Source: Chloranthus sessilifolius
Lineage: Eukaryota > Streptophyta > Magnoliopsida > Chloranthales > Chloranthaceae
Assembly: GCA_021018995.1 (NCBI GenBank)
Contig: CM037591.1
Span: 68,847,901 to 68,911,900, forward strand
Reading direction: 5' to 3'
Length of the DNA: 64,000 bases
Below, one piece after another: positions 1 through 13,000 of this stretch. Below the pieces are notes generated by a model, which worked only from the letters and a program-made list of their open reading frames with translations, was not told the DNA's origin and made no database searches. Numbering within the stretch: position 1 is the stretch's first letter; every line of letters starts with the position of its first letter. A program made the position numbers and the translations under genes.

Positions 1-826
1 GTGTGATTCTCTCAAACTTGAAGAGTGATTCTTCGTTTCGTGTGCGGTTTGGTGTGTGGCTAACTTTTCTTTCTTTGAGTAATTCCTTGAATCTTCTTTT
101 ACCCCTATTTTCCTTTTTATTTTTGTTTTAATTGACGAGCGAGAACCCTAATCCCTATCTTGCGAAATTTACGCTATTTTAGGATTAGCTTGCAATTTTT
201 CTGAATCACTTGGTCACCGACACACATTATATATATTGTGTCCTACATGGACGTTAATATGGATGTAAGTCTCTATGATCTTAATGTCTACGCATCTCAA
301 GATTCATGTGTATGGTGTGCACAGATGACCAGGTCGATCATCAAAGACTAGCTCTTCAATAAAGATCAAAATTATAACGAGTGGTATTAAGTGACCAACT
401 CAATCAACAACTGTGGTGATCAGGTCATCAATTTGTACACATGGCACCATTTTGGCACCACTTGCTATAATGTGCACGGGCTGTGTGAGCCCTAAGAATA
501 CATTGGAAAATCATCTTTATTATGTGGTTAATAGCCTACAAGCACAAAAACATAAATAGCTAAAACAGGTTTCGACAATCACATAGTAGCCATTCCATTT
601 GCTAAATTTTCTCTCAATATATTATCTCTTCATTTTGATCATTATAAAATCTTGTAACTCTAAATCCTTTCTCCTTAGTTTCAACTTATTATTTACTTAT
701 TTTCTTTTCCTACCAATTATTACTATATCTTCAGTAAACCACATACACCATAAAACTCTGAAATCCCATTTTCCTTTTTCTTTTTTAATTCATAATTAAG
801 AGCTAGAGCTAACAAATATTGTGTAG
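1..826. other. Upstream intron or flank, no gene seen
   Basis: No homologous coding segment was found on either strand. Bases 1-220 have the GC and pyrimidine mix of a retroelement leader or LTR end (a segment with CGAGAACCCTAATCCCTATC), but no border can be proved. Bases 225-560 and 560-820 are AT-rich and featureless. The transporter exons that should precede 827 (roughly 140 residues) are not here, so they must lie left of the window and this stretch is most simply an intron. Confidence 0.5.
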
Positions 827-1013
827 TTCATATATGTGTTATCAGAGCCAAATGGAAGGATGAAGCTGTATGAATTTGTAGCAATCTTCGGAGTGTTGAT
901 GTTGGTATTGGCTCAAGTCCCATCGTTTCACTCCCTTAGGCACATCAACCTTGTTTCCTTGTTTCTCTGTCTTGCCTACAGTGCTTGTGCCACTGCTGGA
1001 GCCATTAAAGCAG
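827..1013 (+). CDS. GAT1: Transporter exon a
   Basis: Encodes two hydrophobic segments around [10 protein letters not shown] and the loop [10 protein letters not shown]. The 3' border is CAG/GTAAAA, leaving the first base of a Gly codon (phase 1). The 5' border is less sure: an AG at 825-826 gives an open frame that fits the family; an AG at 845-846 is possible but would cost conserved residues. There is no start codon here because it is an internal exon. Confidence 0.88.
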
Positions 1014-4000
1014 GTAAAAACAATTGAAACATAATTATAAACTTTGTCTTCTCCTTTCTATGTTTCAATTTATTTAAAGATGAGTTAAAAGAATCAAATG
1101 TAATTTAGGTAGCACTTTGGTGCGCGTCGTAGACAATAATGGAGTGTTTGATTCCTTTTCCATTTAAACAATAGACTAAATGTTGCTTTTTCTTATTTAT
1201 TTATTTTCTTATTTAAATAACCAGACTAATGCTTCTCAATCACAAATTTTTTACTTCAAAAATTAAGTGGTTAAGTTAATAATTACCCACATTTTGAGAA
1301 AGTCCTTTTTTTAAGGAATCATTTGTGAAGTTGGCATGCAACTGTTGGTTGGTTTAGTCTACTACTTCTTATCATAAAGATGATAAAGATAAAATAAAGG
1401 AAGTAAAATAAAACAAAACAAAATGGGGGGTGAATACAACACATAAACAAATAATAGACCTGCAAGATACAGAGCTATTGTAGCAAGTTTTGATAAGTAA
1501 GAGTTTGTCCCACAGAGAAATTGATCTAGAACTCAAAATTGGCTATAATAGTAGGCCTCCAGATCTGGCTACAGATCTGGCAATCCTAAAGAAAGGGAGT
1601 TGGGTGTCACAACTACACTAAAGTACCTACTAAAAGAAAAGAAATAAAGTGCAGTCCTATTCTGAAGAAAGGGTTATTAAGAAGGTGGTGATGATGTGTT
1701 AAAATAAAGATAAAATGGTACGAAGTAAACTATTAGGTCAAGTTCATATCAGTTTTGTAACTCAGATCTAGATCTGCTTCTCTAGGAATCCTTGCTAAAA
1801 TGCTATAAAAAACTTCAACAAGGAAGAAGAATCCAACTCACTCTTATGATTCAACCTGGTCCCTTAAGGCTATAACCTGTCCACTTTAATGGTCACAGAC
1901 TATCAAATAGGGAGGATTAAAGCACAAGAAGAAAATCAGAAAAGCAATCTGATCAAATGGAGTAGATTGATCTTAAGGCTATAACCTGCCCACTCAAATG
2001 GTCACAGATTATCCAATAGATGTCCTCCATCCCACTAATCAAATCAGAACATTATAACTATTGCAGACACTGTGTTTGCCAGGCTACAAGCTCCCCAGAT
2101 TGGCTACAGATCTGGCAGGCAATTATAGGAATTCCAACCCATAAGGGACTTTAAATGCAGCTGATCATTGCTACTAAGGCCTGCAATGATTCAGCCCTCA
2201 AGTCTGTAATCATTACAGAAAAAGTCAGATCTAACATCTGATATTGGTCAAGTAACACAGAGGGAAGCTAGTTCCTGCCGCAACCTCTCACCAGGCTACA
2301 AGCTCAAGTGCTGAGGAGAAGAATCTTTCTCATATCTGGACATGGAATCACCCTAGGGTTATAGTATGTCCACTTAAATGGTCACAGGCTATCCACAGAG
2401 GTTATTCTTACCACAGAGGTGTGAGAAGGAACATATAAACTGCTGCTGCCACCATGGTCCCAGGGCTACAAGCACAAGCTTCCATAGGCCTTTCAATCAG
2501 TCCAAATCCTAAATACATGCTATATCCTGAATAGAACTATGGGCAAATAGGAAAATAACGGATTAAATGAATATCTAAAGTGCAAATTCCATTGATTGAC
2601 ATCACATATAATGTAATTTCTCAAGGCAGTTGCCTTGTGCACAACTGCTCAACCAAAGATCCCAAAGATTACATGTCCCATTACAAAACTAAGTAAAACT
2701 ACACCTAACTGCTTACAAAAGATTTAGCTAACAAGTGTTGGGCTAAGAGAGAAGAAAAATGGGAAAAAGAAGTGATCAAACGCTAACCTTAGTCTACTTG
2801 AACTCACGGCTTACAAAGGTTGAAGGAGAGATCCCTATTCTAAGTTACAAACACAACTTATATACTCAGTCCTAATGCCTTGATTCAGAGAAGAGTAAAC
2901 CTTAATTTTTCTAGCAGATGTTGTACTGTTACAACCCTTGGATGTTTTAGAATGTGTGCCTCAAGATCAGTGCCTTGTGATGTGTGCCCTAGACCTGGGG
3001 AAATCCTCAAAAGGGATGTAACAGAGTACTCGTGAGGTAGAATTTGGCTTTAAATGCCGCTTTCTCGCGCAGAAGGATTTACGCTTGTCGCGCAGTTGCT
3101 TTTTGCTTCTTTAGTTCCTTCGCGCAACTTACAGATTCCTTGCAAGATAAGAATTATCTTGAAAGGTTTGCTCACTCGCACAAATGGACTTCACATTATC
3201 GCGCAGCTGCTCTTACTTTGAATGCACTCACGCAAAAGAGTTTGCAGTGCTTGGTTTGCTCACGCAGTAGGGCTTCAGAATCTCCTGTTGCGAGATACTC
3301 GCGCAAATGCCTTTACATCTCGCTCGGTTCCATGTCAAGTGGGTAGCACATCTAGCTTGGTAAAGGGTTAAGCTTCTAGGCGTGCGAGAGGTGCGCGAGA
3401 GAGCTTCTGGAGCTCTCTCTCCTTCATAGCCACACGAGAACCTCGCAAGTTAGATGTTGTTCTTTGTGAAGATTGGCCTCGTGAGATAGTATGTGCGGTT
3501 GATATAAGCCTTGATCCTCGTGAGAACTTCGTGAGCTAGATTTCTGGAGGCTTAGTGTGTGAGAGCTCTACTAGTTCTTTAAGTGTTGATTGCAGCTGAA
3601 GTGCGCGACTGCTGCGCGAGAGGCTGCTCTATGCTAATCCCTTCATTGAGCTATGTGACTTCTTCGCGAGCTCTATTGTGCTGCATGTAACATCTGCGTG
3701 AGGGAGCTTTGCTGCAACTTTTTTCATGCGAGAACCTCACGAGTTAGCTGTTTTGCTCTTTTGCTGCTATGTAGCCACTGCTGTATCAGCGCTCTCTCCA
3801 CTCACATCTATACTTGGTTCATCTGCTGGACTTTTTTGGTCCATTATAACATGCAAAATAGTCATTATGGTGTGTACCACCATGGTGTTCCATCAATCTC
3901 TGGCTCAGCTGTCATTCTTGGCTTGAATTCTCTCTCTTCTTGGTACTAAAAGTATAGATTTTGCATTAAGCTGTATAATTTATTACTAGCTACAAAACAC

Positions 4001-7000
4001 ACTTAAACAAAAGTTATTAGTCATCTTCAAGGTCTAGCAAAGGCTAGGTAAAGAAGTGAAAAGTGATACTTTTCAGTGAATAACACACCCCCAAACTTAA
4101 TCTTTGCTAGTCCTTGAGCAAAGCAAAATCTAAATAGCTACTCTAAGAATGTAAATGCCACTTTCGTAGGGAGCACGGATGTATTTAGCTTATGCATCAA
4201 GCCTTATAAACACCTAGGTGATCCCTAGTGGAGGAGTAAAGTCTCTTGAGGGTTTTCAGTGAAGGTACCCACAAACTTCTCAATGAAATAGTTAATAAAA
4301 GTGTAACATTATCAAGTTAGTTGTCAATACACAGAGCATCAGTTCACCTTTGATTCATTATGTGAGGAATTTAAATACATGATATGCACAAACATTTAAT
4401 CATTAAAACTTTTACATGCATACACATAATTTCCCATTAGCTTACAACAAGAGAAACAACACATGTATGTCAATACTGAACTCACCATCAATTTAAAAAT
4501 TAGGCTTAGGCAATGCCCAATACATTCAATAACAGACCCAATGCTTACCAGGGCATTCTCTCATAAAGAATTTTGAGGGTTTTCGTTTTCTCACAAGCTC
4601 AAGAGCAGTTATAGCCCCCAAATGGGTCTACAAGCATGAGCATAGGCAAAGCTCTTAAATTCTGACATCACTAGCTATTCCTCACCATAGATTGGACAAC
4701 TCTTCATCCCACATAACAACTTATTCAACTTAGGATCATAAGGTCTTATGACTGGGTTGTAATGTGGCTTATGGGTGTGGGTTATAAAGAATGAAAGGGT
4801 GAAAGGGATGCAAAATTGAGAAATCAGCAGGTGAAGGAGGTGATTCATGACTTCACCTTCTTTAGTTCAGCATATTTCATCTTCTTTAATATTTTTCAGA
4901 CCTGAAGTGGCCAACTTCTTCTCTTATTTTTACTTTTTTTTCAATGGAATTTCCTCTTAATTTCTCTCTCTCCCTTTTCATTTTCCTTTGTATATTTTTC
5001 TTTTGGATAAATTTTTCTTTTCTTTTCATTTTTATTTTTTTGAAATGCCACCCTCTTTCTTGCTGCTACACAGCTATCCTCCATTTGTGTTTCTTCACCA
5101 TTCACCCAATGTTAACCTTAACTTATCCCTCTTCAACTCCTTCTCCTTTACCTTTTGAATTCTCAGAGTGGGGGTAGGTTTGAATCAGGTCCACAGGTTT
5201 AGGTACAAATTCTCAGGTGTATTTTCAAGAAAAATTAGAAATTAAGGCTCAAAAGGTGTATGCACAAGGGCAATTTACTAGGTTTGGTATTTTTAAGGCT
5301 CAAATTGTCCAAGAGATGGCCTTGATCCATTCCTAAATATCATAGATACTGTCAGCTGTCTTGACTTGGAAATGCCTAACTTCTAGTGAGGACATTAACT
5401 CGGCCAGTGCTTAGAGTTGATAGAGTTTCCTAAGACACTCCTCAAAGAAAAAAAATTTGTAGGCCTAAATCTCACTAGGTATGGTCTTCCATTGAACTCT
5501 TAGGCATGTCCTTACCCTTTTTCTCTCTTTAATGGTTCACTAAGTATTGACACAAGTGAGTTTTCTTGGTGTTCACCTCATGGAAATGTTAAAACTTAAA
5601 AGTTTTTAACGCCTAAAGGTCTGCAAAATTGTTTACATTTCCACATTTTCAGTGTTTCTTGTGTGATCGCAGCTCTATATCTATCTTACTCACTTGAGTC
5701 TGTTGCACTTAGGTTAACTACATCATTGAAAATTCTTGCCACACCCCCAAACCTATGAGGAGCAGTGTCCTCACTGGTTCAAAGATGAAAGGGCATATGT
5801 AGCAAGGATCATACACAAAATCAGACACCAAAGAAAGTAAGGAAAGTCATGAAATAAAGCACACACAAACATCTAAAAGAAACTAAGCAGATATGAAGCA
5901 GAAAGTAAATCAAGCAAAACATAACAAAAAGAAACTTCATTTATAGACAAAAATTTATACACTGTAAGGGAAAAGAACTACACAAAAAGAATGCAAAGAC
6001 TTCCTAACTAACTATAGGTGCATATCTAAACATCCAAAGTATCTACTAGCTCAGTCTTGACTTGGGATCCTTTTCCCCTTTCTTTCTCTTGAGTAGCAGC
6101 AAGAGAACTAGCAGGAGCGGCAGGCTCAGTTTCTTGTGGAGGAGTTGTGCCAGTTAGTTCAGCAAGTCTCCTTTCAAGTATTTTTGCTTTCTTTTCAGCA
6201 AGCAGAGTTCTCATTTTATAGAGCTCCCTGGTGGCCTTTGCGACATCTTTGGAGTCAGCTAATCTTTTTTCTAGGCCATCTGCTCTCATCTTTTCCATTG
6301 CTGCCTTATGCTTTTCAGCTTCATACTGGGTCAAAATTCTATCCCATCCCTTTGATATACCCAACAATTGCACTCGGTGATCTAACTCCATTCGGCTGAT
6401 CTTCTCTTCATAGGGCTGCCTGATGGAGGTTCTAATGATAGCCATGCCTTTAATAACATCCTTTTTCAGGTATGGGTTCTGTTGCATGGCATGGTGGAGA
6501 GTGGAGTATGGAGGTGTGGAAAAGGAGGAGGCAGGTAGGATTGGCTGCTCATCACATGAAGAAGGGCCAGCCAGCAAGGGGGAGGGGATGGATGATGGCA
6601 TGGATGGGGGGGGAGGTAGAAGGAATGGGCTGGGGAACTTTAGATTCAGGCTCAGGTTGGGGATCTATTTGGGTTGGTGTTGAGGAGGTGGGTATTAAGT
6701 CCTCCACATTTGTTGCAGCATCAGAGGTAACTACAGCAGGTGGGATATCAGGTAGGGGAATAATGGGCAACTAGAGAGGGATAGGTTCAAGTTCAGGTTC
6801 AAGTTCAAGGTCAGTTTGTGTGGAGGCATTGGTAAATATAGGTGGAGGGAAAATGGGAACAGGTGCAATGGGTGTAGGTGTGATTTCAGCTAGGGTTGAG
6901 GATTGGGATAAAAGGGACAATGGGGATTGGATGGCTTGTAGGCTAGTGTGGATTGAGGTATGGTTTTAGAGGTTAGAGGTCAGGGCATGAAGGTTGGCCG

Positions 7001-10000
7001 CAATGGATGATTGGGTTTGAGAGTTGGCCAACACTTGGGCTTGCAGGGGGAGTAATAGGTTAAAGATTTGGGGGAGGAAATCAGGGGTGGGGGGTGGAAT
7101 TGGTTGAAATGGGGAAGTGGATGCATGAGTGAAGGTGGAGGGTTGTGGAGATGGAGGTTTATGGGCAAATAGATGGGGCTGTGGTGAATCTGGAGGAGGA
7201 GTGAAATGTGGAGGGTGAGGGGAGTCTGGGAGAGGGATAAAGTCATAGTTGACGTCTCTTATGATATAGGACATCATGGCTGAGTATCCCTCTTCTGAAA
7301 AGGAGATTTGGTCATGGGTAGGTGGAAATGGGATGGATTGGTCTAAAGGCTCACAGGTAATAGCTTCAAAAGGTGTGGAGGGGCTGAGAGGGGGTAGCTT
7401 AAGAGCTGTGACAGATTTCAAGTGTGTGAGGCTCAAGGTCATAGGCTTGGGCTGGTGAGGGTGGTGGTAGGTCAATGGTTGGATCAGGGTCAGAGGCTTT
7501 AAAGTAGGATCCAAATATCTAAGGCGAATCTTAGACTTAGGACGTTGATATAGCACAACTGCGTTGTCGATAAAATATTAACATTTTACCACATCGAAAA
7601 AATAGCATGTGCGTAGCAGTGCATCCAATCATATGAGGCATAAACCACCTCATTTAACTGGTCGCGAGTGTCCCTGCTTGAAGCAGGGTCTGAGGTCCTT
7701 GGGGTGAACCCATTGATCTTGATGTTTATTGAGCCCAAATACTCGAGTGGAGCCAATAGATGTCGCAACACTTTTTGGGAGTACGTGCTGTCTTTTTCAA
7801 AACCTATGTTTTTGTTATTTTATGTGAGAAAATTTTGACCTTTTTTGTGTTTACCATTTTATGTGATTTTAAGTTAATATTTCATGTGATTTTATCACTT
7901 TATTACTTCTATTATTTTACGCGAATTATTTTTGGGATTTTTTTAATCTTTTTTTTTGTAGATTTTTAGATTTTTAAGATATCATTTGATGTTATTTTTT
8001 TTTGGATTTTTAAGAATTATCATTTTATGGTATTTTTCGATTTTTGTAAATTATTCTATCATTTTATGTGAATTATTTTTGGCTTTTTATGTGAGATTTT
8101 TTATCATTTTTTTTAGACTTTTTCATATTTTTCTGTGCACGATCGGGATGCCTATCGATCTCGATCCATTTTATTCTAGTACGGCTTTCCGGGTAAGTTG
8201 AATGAGGATTGTAATGCCATTTGAGAACACGTGTATTGGCCGGGAGTAACAAAACGAAGAGAGGGAGGGACCGGGCTATGCAGGTGACTCGTACCAGGCC
8301 CAAAGTCTTACTCGGAAGTGTCTGGTGCAACTATTAGTTGTGCCAAGCCAAAAGGAGGCTCAAAATAGCCTGACGCAACTAATAGTTGCGCCAAGCCTGG
8401 CTGGTTTTCGAATTTAAGCTGCCTCGTGTGTTTTCAAAATTGCTCTCTTTCCCCCCTCTAAACCGAAAAATAGAGCCTTCCTAGGGGGCCTTTACATTGC
8501 CTCTACGCGTGCCTCATTGCCGGCATTCGCTCGCACAGATTGATTGTCCGCATCGCATTAGATCTAAGACCCTATTTCCTTCAAAAGGTAACCATTTAAA
8601 ACCCATTTTCCTTGATTTTTCTTACTTTTTTCTTACAAATATGATCATGATCTTGAATTTTTTGATGAATAATGGTTTATTTTTATTGCACACATGTTTA
8701 TTGATGATGTGTTGATGATTTTTCATGAATGATGCCCTATTTTTGTTATTTTATGGATTTTATTGGTACCTAATATATATATATATATTTGTTGTTTTTA
8801 TTTGTGCATAGAGAAGGGATTTTTTTTTTGTTTTCATTTTGAATATAAAGCAAGGGTTTTTTGAACATTAATTAGGGAAAAGGGATTTTTGGTTTCTATT
8901 TTTTAAAAATTAATTAAGGAAAATGATTTTTTGTTTTTGAAAATTAACTAAGGAAAAAGGGGTTCATTTTTTGTTTTTGTTGTTTTTGTTCTTTTCTAAG
9001 GAATCAATTTATCATTTTTATTTTTATTGGTTTTTTTTTTTTTATTTTATGGGCCTAAGATAAAGGGGTTCTTTTTTATTTTTAGCTTTTCTAAACATAA
9101 AAGGACTTCTTTTTTTGCATTTTTTATTTTAGGAGCATAATAAAAAGATTTTTTATTTTTTTGGTTTTTGATTTTAGGAGCATCCGAAAAAATACTTTTT
9201 TTTTTTAGTTTTTTTAGTTTTTCTAAACATAAAAGAAGGACTTCTATTTTTGGGTTTTGGATTTGAGGAGCATAATGAAAAAGACTATTTTTTGTTGTTG
9301 TATTTTTTTTATTTTCAAAGATAGAGAGGGGGGGATTTGTTTTATTTTTATTATTTTTGAGGACAAAAAGGAAGGGATTTTTTTATATTTTCGTTCTATT
9401 AGAAAGGGATTTTTTGTTTATGTGTATGTGTATCTTTGCTTATGTGTTGGCCACTTATCTTGTGTTCAAAAAGGCGTTTAAAATCACACAATTAAAGGAT
9501 CTATTGGTTGCACACACCAAGGCAAGCAGACATATAGACCTGCAAGTATTCAGGGCCTGTTGTAGCAAGTTTTAAAGAAGGGTAAGTAAGGGTATGTCCA
9601 CAGGGAAATGTGACTGAAAATTAGGCAAATCTCCAGATCTAAAACAAATCTGGCACCCTTCCTAATACTAAAACAGCAAAAGAAAGAGGAGAGGTCTAAG
9701 GGTTTGTCACTTTTAAACTAAACTACAAAAACCAATTAAAATTGCAGAAATGGATCCAAAGTACAACTCTTGCAGTGAAGGGAAATTTAAAATAGAAAAT
9801 GGGAAGAAGCAGCTTGGAGTTTGGTCTTACTGCAATTGGGTTGAGCTGCCAGGGTTACAGAGAGTTTAGAGTGCATTAATCCTTCATCTGCCCATAGGCA
9901 CAACTGCAGGGTAGAAGCATCTGATCTAGGCTAGAGATTTGGCTTGATCTTAAGGTTATAATCTGTCCACTTCAATGGTCACAGATCATCCAATAGATTC

Positions 10001-13000
10001 ACTCCATTCTCATGCTTCTATCAGAATATTATAACCACTAAAAATACTACAATTGCCAGGCCACAGACACAGGCAATTACAAGAATATCAAATCTAGGGA
10101 GATCAAATGGCATCCAAGAGGTCTACCAGTTAAGTGGGTGAGCTATTTCCATCTACACAAAGTCGATCGAGCACCAAATGAAATCAGAGGAACTATAGAT
10201 CTAATTACAATAGTTAAACCAACATTACATTGAATTAAACTAACCATACAATGAAATGCCCTTAAATTTGCAGTCTATGCAACATTCAACCCTCAATAAC
10301 ACTCTCAGCTTTCCCCAATTACAGATCAAACCTCCCTCTTTGCTGCTCCAAAGAAATTAGCCAACCATGGTTGGGCTAAAAGGAAGAATAGAGAATTTTG
10401 ATGCAAGCTCTAATCTCCAGAATTGATCCCCTTTTTCTAGCGGCTTCCCTTCCTTTTATAGCTTTCCTCCTCTACCTCAGATCCATTTTTCCCGCCAATT
10501 AAAGTTTCCAGAATAATCCTGTTATTCTCTCTTTTATTCCCCTTCTAGAAGGCTCTTTCAGTTAGTTAGAGTTGGGGGGAGAGCACGCGGGTCGGTTAGG
10601 GTTTCCTAGGGCACTTCTAGAGACTTCATGCCGGTCACCAGAGTGCTTCGAATTGCGTGTAGTAGGTCACCAACTTGCAGTGTGTGCACAACAGCTTTTC
10701 TGAAAAGTCCTTCAGTCGATTTCGATAGGTTCTTGAGGCTTTCGACAGGTTCCAAATAGGCCCTCTGTTCCTTTCGCTAGGATTCAGGATCCTTTCGATA
10801 GGTTCCGATAGGTCGGGCTGAGAATAAAGCTCTAGCATCCGCAGCCTTTATCTGGTGTGCTCGACAGGTTGGGGGCTCCTTTCGACAGGTTTGGCTTGTG
10901 CTCACTTCATTTTGACAGGTTGATCTATGCGCAATGAGTTTCGATAGGTTTGCTTCTAGTTCCTGTCGACAGGTTCCATCAGCTTTCGATAGGTTCACCA
11001 ACTGAGGTGCAACAACCATTCGATAAGTGGCATTTGTGCGATGGGTTCCAGGATCCTTTCGATAGGATCTCTTTAAGCTCCAGGGGACCTTTCAATAGGA
11101 TGCTTCCTGCTTGCTTTCAACTGCCCGATAGGTTTTAGATCCTATCGAATACTCTGATCTCCACGACTTCTTCCTTTTCAGCCTTCAGATCCTATCGATA
11201 GGTTGCAATAACCTATCGACAGGTTGTTTTCAGCCAGTTTTTCCTTTTTCAGCGCTGCTTTGCTGTTACTGCATGTCCCAAGTGGACATTGGTGTGGAGC
11301 CCTTTTGTGTGTCATAGTTGGGTCAGAGCTGTAGTGAGAGATGGACCTTCTTGTGGGGTACTTTTGGATGGATTTCTGCACTATGACTGCTTTTCATTGC
11401 TATCTACAAAACATGCTCAACATGCACTTATTAGTCTATTCACAGGTCTATCAAAGGTCAGATTAAAGGGTAAAAAATGACATTTTTCAGTGATTAACAT
11501 TATGAAAATAATAGAAAATGGATGAGCATACTTACTTTCCCTTGACCTATAGCAAAAAATGGTTCTTTATCACTGACCTGCTTCGATGTGATTGCCTATT
11601 TTTGCCCCAGAATGTTTGGCGACGACGAGTACGTGCCTGAGGAGGGCCATGAGGAGGGGCCCGATATAGTCTATGGTCCCCGTGGGGAGTAATTTTTTAT
11701 GATAGAGCGCAAGGCAGGTCCCTGGCTCGAGATGCAGAATGAGGCCGCCCGAGTTGGCATTCTTCATCAATAATACATCCATATCTCTAATTTCGACATA
11801 GCGGGTAAGGTAAAAGATAGGTTCAGTTCTTCCTTTTGTGCAGCTTTGCTTTATTTTCATGATCTGACGTATTTCTCTCTCTTGACACAGGCCTTGCCCT
11901 CTATTGCGTTCCACGGGGGATGGCTTGACTTTCACGATTTCTACTGCTACATTCCCCCTATAGTGAAGTATTTACTTGAGAAGGCGAGTTTTAGGGAGTT
12001 CTTATCCTGCCCCCCCCCCCCCCCCATGAGGGCCGACGCTACGTACCTGAGGGCCCTGATCGAGAGGTTTTGCCCAGAGACCATGTCCTTCCACATGGCC
12101 TATGCTGAGATTACACTGATGCCCGTTGATTGGGCAATGGTTACCAGCATTAGGGTAAAAGGTGTACCGATAGCCAGCCTTGCGGTGCAGAACATGGATG
12201 ACATTGTTAGGTTGATAGGGGATTATCCCTCTCGTGAGCAGATGCATGGCACCGAGGTCAAGATGACTTGGCTATCTGGGCTCTATGGGGCTAGTGAGTT
12301 GGTCGATCTGGGCCAGCTAGATTTGGAGCTTTATATTGAGCCCACGTGGGCGATCGTTCTGGCCCGTATCACGCTTCTGTTCTTGCTGAGTAAGACCTCT
12401 TTACGAACACGAGCGGTGGATGAGTCAGCTTGGCACTGCTGAGCATTATGGATAACTGGCTTGACATCCATAGGTATGATTGGGGTGGGGCCGGATATGC
12501 GTGACTGATGTACAATGTAGCCCGAGTATCTTCCGGGGAGGCCAAGTTTGTTGTCGATTTTTGGTTGGCTCTTGCTTTCGTCAATTTTATTTGGATGGTC
12601 TTTGTGTGCTACCGACTTATTTTTTGCACTGCTCTCAGGCATGGGGGTACCTCCACTTTCATCCTAGATGCTCGCTTCTCCACTCAGAGCTATACACCTA
12701 CCCTCTTCTCAGTAATCGGAACCAATCCCGGCGCCGCGATGTGGGCATGAAGCATTTAGAGATGGGCTTGAGGTCCCAGTATGATCTGATGGTCCCCGAG
12801 CAGGTAAGGGATTTTCAACCATATTTATTCTAGTTCGGAAAATTCTCTTTTGCCAATATACTGCATGTTTTGACTGATTGACCTCCTCTTGACTTGGATA
12901 GATCCTTTATGACCCGTACCTCAAGTCCATGTTCTGGGACTCGACTGCCATAGGTCCATCGTGCCTATTCAACAATCGCCGTGTTGTCTTCTTTTATGGG

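Noticed and set aside
599..799. Hydrophobic 66-codon open frame near the left edge
   Set aside because: T-rich low-complexity sequence in the intron; no start context, no homology, and it ends before the transporter exon in another frame.
3044..3949. Cys/Ser-rich open frames over the LTR A array
   Set aside because: They arise from the GCGCGAG repeat filler; LTR D has the same array without conserved frames.
4944..5177. Membrane-like open frame
   Set aside because: Pyrimidine tract in noncoding element DNA; repeated Phe/Leu/Ser is a composition effect.
6423..6774. Gly/Trp-rich + strand frames
   Set aside because: Shadow of the proline-rich minus-strand ORF.
11570..11935. 121-codon minus-strand frame opposite the PMD gene
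   Set aside because: Antisense shadow; the + strand has splice sites and family motifs.
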